Source: Ilyonectria destructans (taxonomy: Eukaryota; Ascomycota; Sordariomycetes; Hypocreales; Nectriaceae). Taken from it: DNA of 64,000 bases. Positions 34,579 to 44,862 of the stretch are shown here, piece by piece. The translations under genes were made by a program, and so were the position numbers. The stretch's first letter is position 1. Each line of letters begins with the position of its first letter. The notes below the pieces were generated by a model. It was not told the DNA's origin, did no database searches, and saw only the letters and a list, made by a program, of their open reading frames with translations. The stretch is from the NCBI GenBank assembly GCA_020740775.1, contig JAHEWK010000041.1, positions 182,686 to 246,685 on the forward strand, given 5' to 3'.

Positions 34579-35042
34579 CTTAGCATCATTGGGGAAACGG
34601 TTTCTGCGGGAAATGACACCGGTCTCCTTGCTGCGGGAGTGAGATACTGGATATATAGAGCCGTGGCATTCCTATCCATTGGTTTCGAATGTATCATGAA
34701 TTCTATTAGTGATAAACAAGAAACTATGCTATTGTGATGGCACTGGCTAGCACATAGGGTGTTTTAAGGAAAGTGGGACCTCTAGCTAGCTATGCCACTA
34801 CTTAAGGTGGTAGTTCTTCCCAATCCTTAGAGAGGGCATGTCTTTTTTTCTCTTGTTGTTATTTATCCTTTTCTCCCGGCTGAGTGTGTTAGAAAGCACT
34901 GAATTAGATGCTTCCAGATGTCAGATTTCCTTTATCTTATCTCTGGATTTACTTATCTTATCTTTTATCTCCAAATATGCTGCTGACAATAAACTCTCTT
35001 GTCTCTGGGGTGCTGCACTAAGTGCGTCTCCCACCAACAAAC
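34579..35042. other. Intergenic
   Basis: The frame at 34838-35077 is hydrophobic because of a T-rich run and GATAA-type repeats. I do not regard it as a gene. Confidence 0.35.
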
Positions 35043-35049
35043 CGTCGGA

Positions 35050-35185
35050 TTGTGATCCCGTATTACGAAACCTCTAACAGATCGATATCCTGTGACTCCG
35101 AGGGTGTGATTTACCTTAAAACCCTTCTCGAGGAAAAGAGGGGGTCAGAGGCATCCTAGATCAATTGAACACTAAGACCCGTGAT
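35050..35185 (-). repeat. Dispersed repeat C, copy 3 (partial)
   Basis: Reverse orientation: TACGAAACCTCTAACAGATC, then CGATATCCTGTGACTC, then AGAGGCATCCTAGATCAATT. It lacks the GATCCGATACGG end seen in copies 1 and 4. Confidence 0.65.
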
Positions 35186-35442
35186 CGAATGTGTCGTACG
35201 TTATCGAACAGATATTTAGAACTAATATTCACTATTTGATGTTCTTTAAGCAGTATACTGTATAGAATATGTAAGAGATATTATATAATATATCATCGTA
35301 TTTGATCTATTCGTCCCAAATTCTCTGATCTCACTCATAGCACGACGATTGAAGCAGGATAGTAGTATTATATCATAAGTATATTGCGATGGAGATCTAT
35401 GATAAAGTCTCCCGATTTCTAGCTACAGTAATTGAGGGGCCT

Positions 35443-35715
35443 AACACCTCGTATCATGGACAGCAGGCACTGCTTCAGCCGCCGTAGATAGGACTTTAAA
35501 CACTAGGAAAATAGCCTTCAAGTTCGCTTGCTAATAATATAAACCCCACGAGATCGGCGGAGTGATGGAAAATGAAGAGGCAAGAGCAGAAATCGGACGC
35601 TGCATGGGCTTTTGCGGTATACAAGGCTTGGGGAGCGGGTATGTACGGTAGAGGCTGGTACCCTATTGGCTATAAGCCACCAGGCGTAATAAATTGTGTG
35701 TGTGTGTGTATTCAT
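35443..35715 (-). repeat. Dispersed repeat A, copy 2
   Basis: Full-length inverted partner of 22893-23162. It starts AACACCTCG...CATGGACAGCAGGCACTG and ends GGCGTAATAAATTGTGTGTG. A GT-rich tail is slightly expanded here. Confidence 0.75.
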
Positions 35716-35994
35716 ATGGAGCGAAAGTTATGTTTGGATATCAGGCCAAGATTTGCCATTGTACTTCGGACATTACGAGCTTAGCTCCAGTTCATACATA
35801 AATCTGACAGCTTGCATCTTTCTCAAAATTTTAGAAAGTCACTAAAGTTTCTTCAACCGTTATTTACACTCCATCTTCAAAAGGACAGGATTCAGACAGC
35901 TTTCGATCTTCACAGTACTGATCAGTACATGTCATTTAATCTCTGAATCTCTCCAGTCAAGGAAACCTACTTCGACCTGCGTACCTATATCATT

Positions 35995-36453
35995 ATGGAC
36001 AGCCCTGGTATCTCTGAAACTTCATATGTCCCCCATGATATTACTCCATCGCCTGCCGAGTTTCAAAGATTCATATGCGTCTTAGAGGGCCGCAACCAAA
36101 AACTATCTATTGAGAATTGGCAACTGAAAAGAGAGCACCAAACCTCAAAAGATCAAGTTTTCAGTAAAGCCAATATTATCTCATGGCAACAGCGGATGGT
36201 TACACTGGGTGAAGAGCATGTCAGACTGCTAGAGCATCTCATGGTCAACCTGCAAGAACAACCCTTTCATCCAAACATTGCTGAGTCTGAGCAAATGGTT
36301 CCATGCCAACCACCACGATATAAATCCTCTACATGTAGTAACCCAGCAAGCTCTATTCTCCAGTCGAATCAATTATCAGATAATAACAGACAAATCGTGG
36401 GACATGGAGGAAGTGAGGAAAGCACCCCTAGAGGGTTTTCTTTCACTAATTGA
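35995..36453 (+). CDS. Small coiled-coil protein
   Basis: Frame of 152 codons from ATG at 35995. An amphipathic helix begins at about residue 25 (PAEFQRFICVLEGRNQKLSIENWQLKREH). It is followed by a second helix (WQQRMVTLGEEHVRLLEHLMVNLQEQ) and a Pro/Ser/Asn-rich tail. The helix order resembles one repeat unit of the protein encoded at 33490-34578, 1.4 kb upstream on the same strand. No domain is recognised, and a further 3' exon cannot be excluded. Confidence 0.55.
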   Translation: MDSPGISETSYVPHDITPSPAEFQRFICVLEGRNQKLSIENWQLKREHQTSKDQVFSKANIISWQQRMVTLGEEHVRLLEHLMVNLQEQPFHPNIAESEQMVPCQPPRYKSSTCSNPASSILQSNQLSDNNRQIVGHGGSEESTPRGFSFTN

Positions 36454-36808
36454 ACGATCGGCTGTTCTATGAGTGAAAATGATCGGAATTTTGGATCGAA
36501 GCCTAAGGGATCCTGGTTATCACTATACCACTAGGCACATTAAGCTTTTGAAAATGCTGAATCCAGTTGTAATGTATCAAAAAGCTAGTTCAAACACTTC
36601 TCGACTATGTTCTATTTGGTGACATTGGGGGGAAACAATGATTCCAGCTCACTCTTCGCCGTGTGATGCAACGTACGTCAAGGATGTTCCATCTCAATAC
36701 CGAATTCGGCCAGAGAGGGTCATCATTAGGTGGTGGTGTCTTACTGTCTTGTTCTAATCATAACAGGATATCTTTGCACCAGAGCCAAGCACATATGGCG
36801 CATATGTT

Positions 36809-38024
36809 TCAATTGAATACCTCACCGTCCCCCTGCATTGCCATTTGAGCAGGGTCAATGGGATGGGATTGTCCGTCCCCCTCCGGCGCTTGCTGTTTCG
36901 TGTTCAGCACCTCAGACAGCATAAAATCGATTAAAGTCGGGAGGACCTCTTGTGCTAAGCGTTTCGCCATCCCTTGCATACTCGAATATTGCCGTCAGTA
37001 CAGTGGCAAGGGTAGCTTGCAGGTATCACTCACCCATCGCTCAAGTCTATGGACCTACCCCCCCGTTAGCCAGAACTTCGAACAGGCAAATAGTATCTCC
37101 AGAACGGCACGACTAACCTTTGTTCTATGCCTACTAGCCTGAGAAATAGTCAATAGCCAGAACTTTAAATACGCAAATAGTATCTCCAGAACGGCACGAC
37201 TAACCTTGTTTCTATGCTTACCAGCCTAGGAATAGTCATTAGCCAGAACTTCAAACAGGCAAAGAGTATCTCCAGTCCAGGGTGGCACGACTAACCTTTC
37301 TTCTATGCCTACTAGCCTAGGAAACATTCAGTAGCCAGAACTTCAAACAAGCAAAGAATATATCCAGAGCGGCCTGTCGTCGGCACTTACCAGCGCTGCA
37401 CACTATGAGTTGATTAGATTATTGAGAAACGTGGTGTAGAGGGGTAGATCGGTGCGCCTACTCTACATTTGCTGTCTTGTCGATGGGGGCTTCGCCAATT
37501 TGCTCCATGGGCTGGTGGGGAGATTCGACCAAACCAAAACTCTGCCTGGCCCCACGAAGCGCAATGGCGCTATCCTAAGTTAGGTTTACCCTCAAGGCGA
37601 GCATAGATTTGACGTACCCGGTTCCATTCTGAAACGGAGGCCGTCCAGCTATTTGGAAGGCGGGAGACGGGTGATGGTGAGACAATTCATGCTGAGGCGA
37701 TTCATGCCGAGAAGGTTCATGTTGAGATGCTTGATGTTGGGATGGTTGATGTTGGGATGGTTGATGTTGAGGTAGTCGAAGTTGAGGCGGCTGATGTTGA
37801 GCCGGTTGAAGTTGAGATGTCTGAGCAGGTGCGTGCCTCTGCTGGCCCGTACTTACGGAGCCTTGATTTAACCCACCCTCGCGTAATAATGCCCTTTGTT
37901 TCTTTTGCGCTCGCCGGCTGAGGTTATTGGGTGGGTGGGTCATATGCTGATCCTCTATTGGATGATTTTGACGTTGACCTACGTGATTCTGGGGAATGGC
38001 ATTCCTGTACTGGGAAGGGTCCAT
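36809..38024 (-). CDS. Seven-exon gene with five tandem microexons encoding heptads
   Basis: My gene model (minus strand) has exons 38024-37618 (407 nt), 37402-37391 (12 nt), 37316-37296, 37225-37205, 37138-37118 and 37054-37034 (21 nt each), and 36980-36809 (172 nt). Introns are 215, 74, 70, 66, 63 and 53 nt, with donors GTACGT, GTAAGT, GTTAGT x3 and GTGAGT, and YAG acceptors except the last (GAG). The total is 675 nt, an exact 224-residue frame. Exon 1 encodes MDPSQYRNAIPQ..., a basic NLSRRAQKKQR patch and a degenerate QHQPS pentapeptide repeat. The microexons then encode VQRW, LVGIEER, LVSIETR, LVGIEQR and SIDLSDG, and the last exon encodes MQGMAKRLAQEVLPTLIDFM and a hydrophilic tail. The 21-nt exons and their introns are tandem copies of one roughly 86-bp unit. 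The product looks like a disordered N-terminus fused to a coiled coil. A second open phase of the microexons exists (ASRHRTK-type), but it does not join the final long frame. The family is unknown. Confidence 0.6.
37034..37390 (-). repeat. Tandem exon-intron repeat, about 86-bp unit
   Basis: Four copies of a unit made of a 21-nt exon-like block and a 63-74-nt intron-like block. Repeated landmarks on the plus strand are TAGCCAGAACTT at 37067, 37154, 37240 and 37332, and GGCACGACTAACCT in the first three. The copies differ by point changes and small indels. Every copy keeps its donor and acceptor dinucleotides, which suggests selection for splicing. The unit that contains 37034-37054 has diverged most. 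Confidence 0.8.
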
Positions 38025-39174
38025 GACGAGCCGCACGGTCAAGTCGAGGAACAGGTCAGGAAACAGACAATGGCAAAGAAGGGTCTGGCTTACGGGCGCA
38101 TACGGCTTGCAGGTCCTCATGCTATATACCGACAGCAGTTCAGTACCGACAGTCTGGTTCAAAGAACGGCCGAAGTCGAACACAACCAACACAATTGACC
38201 AGGGTTCATGATATGCCATAGTAGACGCATGGATAGCGCTGGCGGGAACTGCTGGTTGGAAGCGCAGCCATGTTGGGCACAGGCACAAACACAAACACAA
38301 CGTCAAAAATATGATCAGGGAACAGAGCAAACCTGTATTCGACTTTCTGTCGCCTTGTGTAGATAGAATGGGCCATTTCAGGACGGCTAACCCAATGGTC
38401 TAACATTCGACCACTCGCCTCTTGCCATACCGTTCGTACTACGTGCTACGGGCTGAATTGACTCTCCGCCCTCCTCCCCCTTCGTCTCCCCCTGCTCTCG
38501 ACTCTGGTCAACCCGAGGCAGCTTGGAATTAGTACGGGGTCGCCGTGGTTTGACGTCGAGAAAACGTGGCCTGGCGCGGAATATGTCTAGAGTCTAGCCG
38601 CATGGCGGAAAACGGCCGGTAACGATCCTGCCGGGGAGCAGAGCCGGCGGAGAAAGGCCGAAAAATGGCAAGGGCGTGAAGAAAATGCCATGTTCGATTG
38701 ATGATCTCTATTTGAGTCGTGTCACACACACATGCAGGCGCGAGCTCTGGGCGGGGCAAAAAAGCGTCGGTAGGCCAACCCCGAGACCGTAGTAGTCTGG
38801 TTGAAAATGGCGCAAGAACCCCAGACAAGTGGGTGGCTAGTGGTTCTGGGCTGTCGCGGGAATTGCGGCCCGAGCCTTGGCGTGTCGAAGACCTCCCGAT
38901 TTCTGCTCGGAACTGTGGGGGTGAGAGCTCCAGTCTAGCGTCTAATGCAACAGATTCGTCTCCTCGCCGAGGGTGTAGCATCATGGCCGAGGACAGAAGC
39001 TAGACGAGATGATGCCAGGGGCGCTGATTGAGCAGATAGCAGATGCGTGCGTACAATGTATTGCGTAATTCAACAATCATGTCGAGCATCCGCTCATGTG
39101 GGGAAGCCGCCATGGGTCATCCTGTCTAGCGGGGATTTCCACGTGGAGCATTGGGGAGAAAATATTCATCTTCC

Positions 39175-39385
39175 GTTCGATCCGATACGGTCAATTCGAT
39201 CAGGGCAATCAATAGATACGATAGTGGAGACCAACGATGATGATTGTATTGATCTAGGATGCCTCCGGCCCCTCTTTTCTCGAGGGGGGTTTTACGTCAT
39301 CTCACGCCCCCTCTGACCAAGGTCAGGATATCGATCTATCAGAGGTTTCGTACGGTAATACAGGTCACAATCCAACATCTTCTAT
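39175..39385 (+). repeat. Dispersed repeat C, copy 4
   Basis: The most complete-looking copy. Landmarks in order are GATCCGATACGGTCAATTCG, CAGGGCAATCAATAGATACG, TTGATCTAGGATGCCTCCGG, GACCAAGGTCAGGATATCGA, TCAGAGGTTTCGTAC and CAGGTCACAATCCAACATCT. It has no coding capacity. Confidence 0.7.
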
Positions 39386-39992
39386 ACGAACGCGTCAGTT
39401 GCGGATCCGCGTTGGTGCAGCATCAAGGACATGGCTTCATTCCTGAATAGGAAGTTGGGGGGAGGAAAATGGAGCAACGCAATTTGTAAGACGGTCGTGG
39501 CAAGAAATGTTGAATTGTCCCCCCCTTCCGCGTTACGGGATCCCGGATTCCGGCAATCGACCCAGCATCAGTGGACGGTCACATGAACTCGACTCCACCC
39601 TTCATCGGGTCAAAGGCTCGCGAGAAGGGGGTGCGCCAGCTCGATCCAGTCTCCGCTCCGGTCGGCAGAAATAACACCAACAATCGACGTCATACCAGAT
39701 CATACGAGTCTCCACTTGTGACAGGCATGACAAGCGGAAAGATCCACAGACATTCCTTCCCCCCATCATCGATTGATTGCAGTGTTTGTTTGTTTGATTG
39801 ATTGCAGTGACGGTTGACCTGTACGAACTACAGGGTAGCTCTGGTTTTCCCCAGACACATGCCACACACCAAGGCAGGCAACGTCAACCTCATTCCTGCG
39901 TCGTCGAGCTATATAACACTGGACTTTCAACAAAAAGAATCGTGCCAAGCTTTGCGACTACCAAAACCATACATTACTCGAAAACATGGAGG

Positions 39993-40065
39993 ATTTCTAG
40001 AGCGTCGAAATTTCTAGAGCGTCAAGATATCTAGAGCGTCAAGATATCTAGAGCATCAAAATATC
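39993..40065 (+). repeat. 17-bp tandem repeat, about four copies
   Basis: The unit ATATCTAGAGCGTCAAG recurs about four times with small changes (ATTTCTAGAGCGTCGAA, then two exact copies, then a decayed one). Confidence 0.75.
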
Positions 40066-41091
40066 ATGATACGGAACACGTGTAACGGTCTGGCGTCCTC
40101 ATGGGCTCGCGTCTCATACTCTCCCCTTGCTACATCACAAAACCATTGGGATATCCACTGTAGGTCCAGGGTTCCCTGTTTGATGATTTGGCAGCATGCC
40201 AGAGGCTGGAGCCAGAGGCTGGAGCTTTCGTGCATCAGAGCGAACCAAGGTCAAGATCCACCCTATCCTATTGCTGTCTTACTACGTAGATCCGCCCGCG
40301 GCCCCAGATCCAAGCCACATCATGGTGGATAGATCTGGTTTGATGGTATTGAACTGATGTGAAGGTGGGTTTCGATAAAAATTTCATCTTGATTCCAGAA
40401 ATCTTTGACTTCTGCTCCTGCGCGTCCTTGAAGCTGGCTGGCGGGTGTCCCATCTTTGCCCTCGTCTTTGCTGAAGGTGCCAATGTCCAGCGGGGCACCA
40501 AACTAAGAAAGCAGCTCCACTGGCAATTTCTTTTCCAGTTGCAACGTCGGCATCAAAGTCATACGACAGTATGTACAGTACTATGAATGCATGTTGGTTC
40601 TACCTTGTTCCTGACGGTGGATATTCGGACGTAGGCGATCCACTTGGAACTGCCCTGACACCGTCACTAGCTAGCGGGGACAGTACTCATCATGCCCGGC
40701 CATGCACCCATTTCGTACTGACGCCAATGTTGGACCTTGCATGGCGGCCGATATGATGTCAGTACTGTAACGGTCTGTTGGTTCTACGATATGACATGGT
40801 GAAAGCACCATCCACCGAAACCAGACTATGCCATATTCTGGCCCGTATGTGCGAAGACATGTCCCAGCACTCTGGTAACGACCCAAAATAATGGCGGCGT
40901 TCGGCCGCAATGGGTTCATGAACGAAAATGAATGTTGGTTGAAGGAAAAGGGGACATATACGTTCGTCGAGAGGCCGTTTACAGTATTCAAGTATAATAT
41001 GGTTCCTCCCATGCGTCTAAAACTTGATGGTGGATTGATAGCAAAGGTGTAGCTCCTTTAACTAGGTTCACAACGTCAAGCCACATGAATC

Positions 41092-42356
41092 ATGGCTGTT
41101 CACAAGCACACTGTATGGCAGAAAGATAGGTTTCGAAAGAGGACGAAGACTGCCAAGCCCAGGACTGTCAAGTTAGGAAAAGACTGCAACACGTTTGCGT
41201 TCATGGCGTTCTACAATCCGACGCATGATATCCTCGATGGATCCATATGGGTTCCCGAGGGCCAGTCTATACCTGACTTGAACGGATTGGTATGCATCCG
41301 ATGGGCTATTGATGGGGCAGGAGACAACGGTTAACATGACTACAGGCCAATCGACTGTGGTCAGCCCAACAGACAACTCAGACCGGGCCTCTGCGTCGCT
41401 CCACAAGGGCCAAAAAACAGACCTACAACAATAACGACAACAGCAAGACCACCAGAAAGACCGCCAACAAGAGTCTAATCAGGGCTCAGCCAAAGAACCA
41501 GCGCCGATCAAGGTGCCAGGGTGGAGCAAAGGAATCACCCCCTGTCCTCCACGAGATCACAGTGGCCGAGAGCGACACTGAGTCCATTCATGAGGACGCC
41601 GGGGTATATAGCATCCCTGTGACTCCGGAACCCGTCCAATCAGATACTGGTAGTACTTTTGGTGACGGCATGGCGGTGACGGCGGCGGAGACGGCGGGGG
41701 AGACGACGGCGGACGCGGAGGTGGGGTCAGTCAATGTTCTGCAAGCCGTCCCGACACCACAACATGAACCAACCCACGATGACGCATACGACACACAGGA
41801 CTTGCTCAATATGCAGCTAGGCGGTGCCACAAGTCAAGGCGCGGAAGGCGAGCCTCACGAGCCAGCCCAAGACGGTATGCCGTTTGGCTACGACGCCATT
41901 GGTCCGTCGAGCGGGTTCTCGGCAATCCTGGAAAGTGATGGTTGGATAGGCATGCCGATGACCGATGATCCAGACCTGGCGAACATGGACGTGGACTTTA
42001 ACTTTGATCTAGGCCTGGATATGAATTTCGACACCCCCAATATGCTGTCTCCGCTACCTCACCAGGCCACCGAGACAGCCGCGATGGACTTTGCATCGAA
42101 CGGCACGCAAATGCCGCTTCAACAAGCGCAGCCGCCCTCCCCTGCGCCGCTAAGCCTTCCTCTGCGCCAGAAGACAACCAAGATTACAAGCGCAGAATGT
42201 GCCTCAAGGCTCCAGATGTTCAGCAATGCTTGCAACAGGGTCCTCTATGATCCCAAGATCCGAAGCAGGTGGGACAAAATATACGACAGATCTTGCAACA
42301 TGCCGCGGATGCCTCGCGGAATGCAACACTTCCCTGCCTTGGAGGTTGCGTGCTGA
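41092..42356 (+). CDS. MADS-box/SRF-like transcription factor candidate
   Basis: Two exons, 41092-41289 and 41346-42356, with a 56-nt intron (donor GTATGC, acceptor CTACAG). The frame is kept and gives 402 residues. The join is SIPDLNGL-ANRLWSAQQ. The first exon has the basic KDRFRKRTKTAKPRTVKLGK and then DCNTFAFMAFYNP, which follows the layout of a diverged MADS/SRF DNA-binding segment (basic helix, then beta strand). The second exon opens with a Lys/Arg-rich nuclear-localisation-like stretch (RRSTRAKKQ ... KNQRRSRCQ). It becomes acidic and hydrophobic near residues 270-300 (NMDVDFNFDLGLDMNFDT), which resembles an activation domain, and ends in a short basic tail. By analogy it would act as a nuclear regulator; targets are unknown. 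The MADS assignment is tentative, but gene status is strong. Confidence 0.65.
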
Positions 42357-42486
42357 ACTGAACGGGGCCCGGGCCTCGGAGGAGAGACAAGGGATGGGGA
42401 ATGTGTATAAATATGCACTGTATGTATATATGGGGTGAAGGGGAAAAGGAATGAAGAAGACAGGGGAGGGAAATAGCGCTCTATTT

Positions 42487-43272
42487 TTAATATAATACCA
42501 GCGACCAAGGCTCGAAACCGCTCCCTGCCTCCGACCTACTGTCCTTTGGCTTGTCGACGAGAAGCTTGACGCGAGGGCTGCTGTCCCTAGCATAAAATTC
42601 TCGCACGTACTCTCCATTGAGATCATTCCGCAGCAGCCAGCCGACATGGGTCTCCTCATGCCATTCTCCATCCGGAGATGGCTCGTCCATCAACGTAACC
42701 ATACGGCGCAGCAGACCGGGATCTTGGTGTAGATTTTCCTTCCTTTGGGCTATTTGCTCCTCCGTCATGGCCTGCGACGGAATGATGGGAATGATCGTTT
42801 TTAACTGAGGAAACTGCGCGAGAGCCTCAAACACCGGAAACAAGTCAGGGCAATCGGTGATATCAAAGGCAATGTGCGCTGTCGACGGAGCGAACCCTTT
42901 GAGACGCGACTCGATGATGGCAGAAGTATGGACGAGGAAAATTGTGCGCGGTGTGTAGATGCGATCATACGTTGTTGCTGAAGATCTACAGCGTCTCGTT
43001 AGTCGCAGCCATTCCCTCTGTGCCTCCCAGCAGGCTAATGCTATTGCGGGGAAGCGGGGTGCCGTGGCGTGATAATGAGCGATGGAGAGTTTCGGCTTAT
43101 TGTCCGAGAATTGGCAAACGGACACAGCGGGACCTACATCACCAAAGGCCACCCTCCAGATCATCAGACGCAGCTCAGTTGGAAGCAAGGGAAAGGGCGA
43201 GAAGGATGCTGCAAAACAGGGATTCATTTCTTTTCCGTCTCCCGGCCCCCTTCTCCTGAAATAGAAAGACAT
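42487..43272 (-). CDS. 2EXR domain protein 1
   Basis: Intact 261-codon frame. The N-terminal FPLLPTELRLMIWRVAF (about residues 26-42) is the hallmark of the fungal 2EXR domain (PF20150): an F-box-like helix, then beta strands carrying ALACWEAQREWLRL. Conserved late elements (EFYARDSSPRVKLLV) also occur in the second copy at 51107. Function in the family is unknown; a link to ubiquitin-type adaptors is only by resemblance. An alternative start is Met16. The gene converges with the MADS-like gene, 130 bases away. Confidence 0.8.
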   Translation of the reverse strand: MSFYFRRRGPGDGKEMNPCFAASFSPFPLLPTELRLMIWRVAFGDVGPAVSVCQFSDNKPKLSIAHYHATAPRFPAIALACWEAQREWLRLTRRCRSSATTYDRIYTPRTIFLVHTSAIIESRLKGFAPSTAHIAFDITDCPDLFPVFEALAQFPQLKTIIPIIPSQAMTEEQIAQRKENLHQDPGLLRRMVTLMDEPSPDGEWHEETHVGWLLRNDLNGEYVREFYARDSSPRVKLLVDKPKDSRSEAGSGFEPWSLVLY

Positions 43273-43646
43273 TGAAAATAGCCGAAGAGGCAGTTTAAAT
43301 GACTTAGCACATAGAGTGCATGTGTATGGATTTTAATTATAATGTACATATATTAATACAGTATAGTGTAGTGTATGTACAGCATATTTACACTCTGCAG
43401 AGTAGTCCAGCCTAGAGAGACCCGCCTTGTGAGAACTAAACAAGCCGATAGTATTTCGTAACCAGAGCGAAATATGGCCGTCTTCACAGTTTGCCTTCTC
43501 AGCTCATTTTGGGAGAGCGCAAGACCGTTCAGCCAATATGGGACTAAACTGATGGAAAATCAACGCGACACCGGCAGATTCAAGGCCTTGTGCGACTATA
43601 TTAGCCTAGGTATCACCATGCAGCCCATGGGCTCAAGACCAAGCTA
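43273..43646. other. Intergenic between divergent genes
   Basis: TACAGTA/ATACAGT-rich promoter-like stretch around 43350-43385 between two divergently oriented genes. A 57-codon frame from 43487 looks non-coding. Confidence 0.3.
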
Positions 43647-44217
43647 GTGAGAGGCAGCGGTACTATACCCATCGGAGCTTCAATTCCCTCAAGGTTCAGA
43701 ATGCAGCTAAGACCGCGAAAGCAAAAGGTGGCGCAGGAAAGTACTAGATCTACCATCAAACGGGTTAAGAAACGGAGGCGAGAGCGTGGCATTCGTATCT
43801 TGCGCATGCAGACTCGCACAACCTCAAGGGAGACAAGAATACAGGCCCATTCCGGCCTCAACACAGAAGGCAATCAAGCCATCCAGGCCCAAGGCGAGCT
43901 CATGGATGTAGATGACGTGGTGTGTCTCTCCGAAGACACGGACGAAATCAAGCATATCGAGATCCCTCAAATCCTAGTTCATCCTCCGTCTGAAGACGAT
44001 GTGGACATGGAAAGACAGGAAGACGAAGAGGCCGTCAATAGGCAAATGGAGGCACAGTTGATGGAGACTTGGACGTCTACTCTATATATAAATCCTGCTA
44101 CATTAGGAACCCCAGAGGGTTATATCGCAAAGCCAAGACGATCTTGATGTATCTGAGTACCTGGCTGATGTGAGGTATTGGGTTCTTCAACGATATAGCA
44201 ATAAGGATAAAAATTAA
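43647..44217 (+). CDS. Basic/acidic low-complexity protein, C-terminus in another frame
   Basis: The main frame (43647-44147) has no clear ATG at its start. It reads a very basic region (QLRPRKQKVAQESTRSTIKR, then VKKRRRERGIRI) followed by an acidic one (MDVDDVVCLSEDTDEIKHIE, then PPSEDDVDMERQEDEEAV). A second frame, open from 44107 to a stop at 44217, reads DDLDVSEYLADVRYWVLQRY and looks like the true C-terminus. An acceptor-like CATTAG precedes 44107, but no strong donor fits, so either an intron with a weak donor or a frameshift joins them. It is probably nuclear by composition. No family is recognised. Confidence 0.4.
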
Positions 44218-44367
44218 AATAAAATTAATAGGAGGCAAGTCCATTAGTCCGAGGAATCTAGTTTGCAATAGCCAAGTATGGTACTTGAACATCCACTTGC
44301 GTATGGAAATGCGCTCTTGTCAACAGAATGAATTCCCTATCTGCAGGGATACCGAGAAGGACTCTTA

Positions 44368-44862
44368 ATGAACGTCCAAAAGCACCATGCGATATATAAA
44401 ATGATGCAACGTTCTTTTAGTAGCCAGATTGGTACTGTACATGAGCCTGCGCATTACCTTCCCACGACCATGCCAAAAAATGGATACATGAAAATTGGCG
44501 GGAGTCAGCGTCTACATCGTCAACGGAGCGCTACGTCAGGGCGGACCAAGCAATTCGTAAAGAAGTGGAAAAAAATCCTGACCAGGCCATCCACAGAAGC
44601 CAAAATAGGCCTCCAATCTAGGAGCATGGAAAATCTGGAACTGATCGTGAAGTCTGATGAAGTCGGGGGCTTAGAAAACGAATTGAGTCCTCACTGGAAT
44701 AGTGCTTCCAACAAAACTGCCAAGAGACCTCCGTATATTGTATTTACTCATGCACATGCATGCCACGAAAACGGTGAAGACGATGATTTGCGTTGTGGAT
44801 GGTGGTCAGATGGAGAGGAGGTCGACAACGGTGGTGAAGCCAGAGGGGCTAGTATAACGTAG
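44368..44862 (+). CDS. Hypothetical basic protein, weak support
   Basis: A 164-codon frame; a better start may be the Met at 44470. It is rich in Lys/Arg (GRTKQFVKKWKKILTRPSTE) and becomes acidic at the C-terminus. It has no domain and no membrane span. It could be a chance frame. I list it because the basic-then-acidic order resembles the gene upstream. Confidence 0.25.
   Translation: MNVQKHHAIYKMMQRSFSSQIGTVHEPAHYLPTTMPKNGYMKIGGSQRLHRQRSATSGRTKQFVKKWKKILTRPSTEAKIGLQSRSMENLELIVKSDEVGGLENELSPHWNSASNKTAKRPPYIVFTHAHACHENGEDDDLRCGWWSDGEEVDNGGEARGASIT

Larger units (their letters stand above)
38025..41091. other. Gene-poor region with repeat C and a 17-bp tandem repeat
   Basis: Minus-strand frames 38206-38406 and 38529-38984 and plus-strand frames near 39571-40332 and 41012 have no recognisable content. 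The stretch holds dispersed repeat C copy 4 and a short tandem repeat (both listed separately). Otherwise I see nothing that I can support. Confidence 0.4.

Noticed and set aside
37574..37590. A 15-nt GTAAACCTAACTTAG stretch that could look like an ultra-short intron
   Set aside because: It contains donor-, branch- and acceptor-like parts, but 15-nt introns are not known in fungi. The upstream GTACGT donor gives a better model for the same gene.
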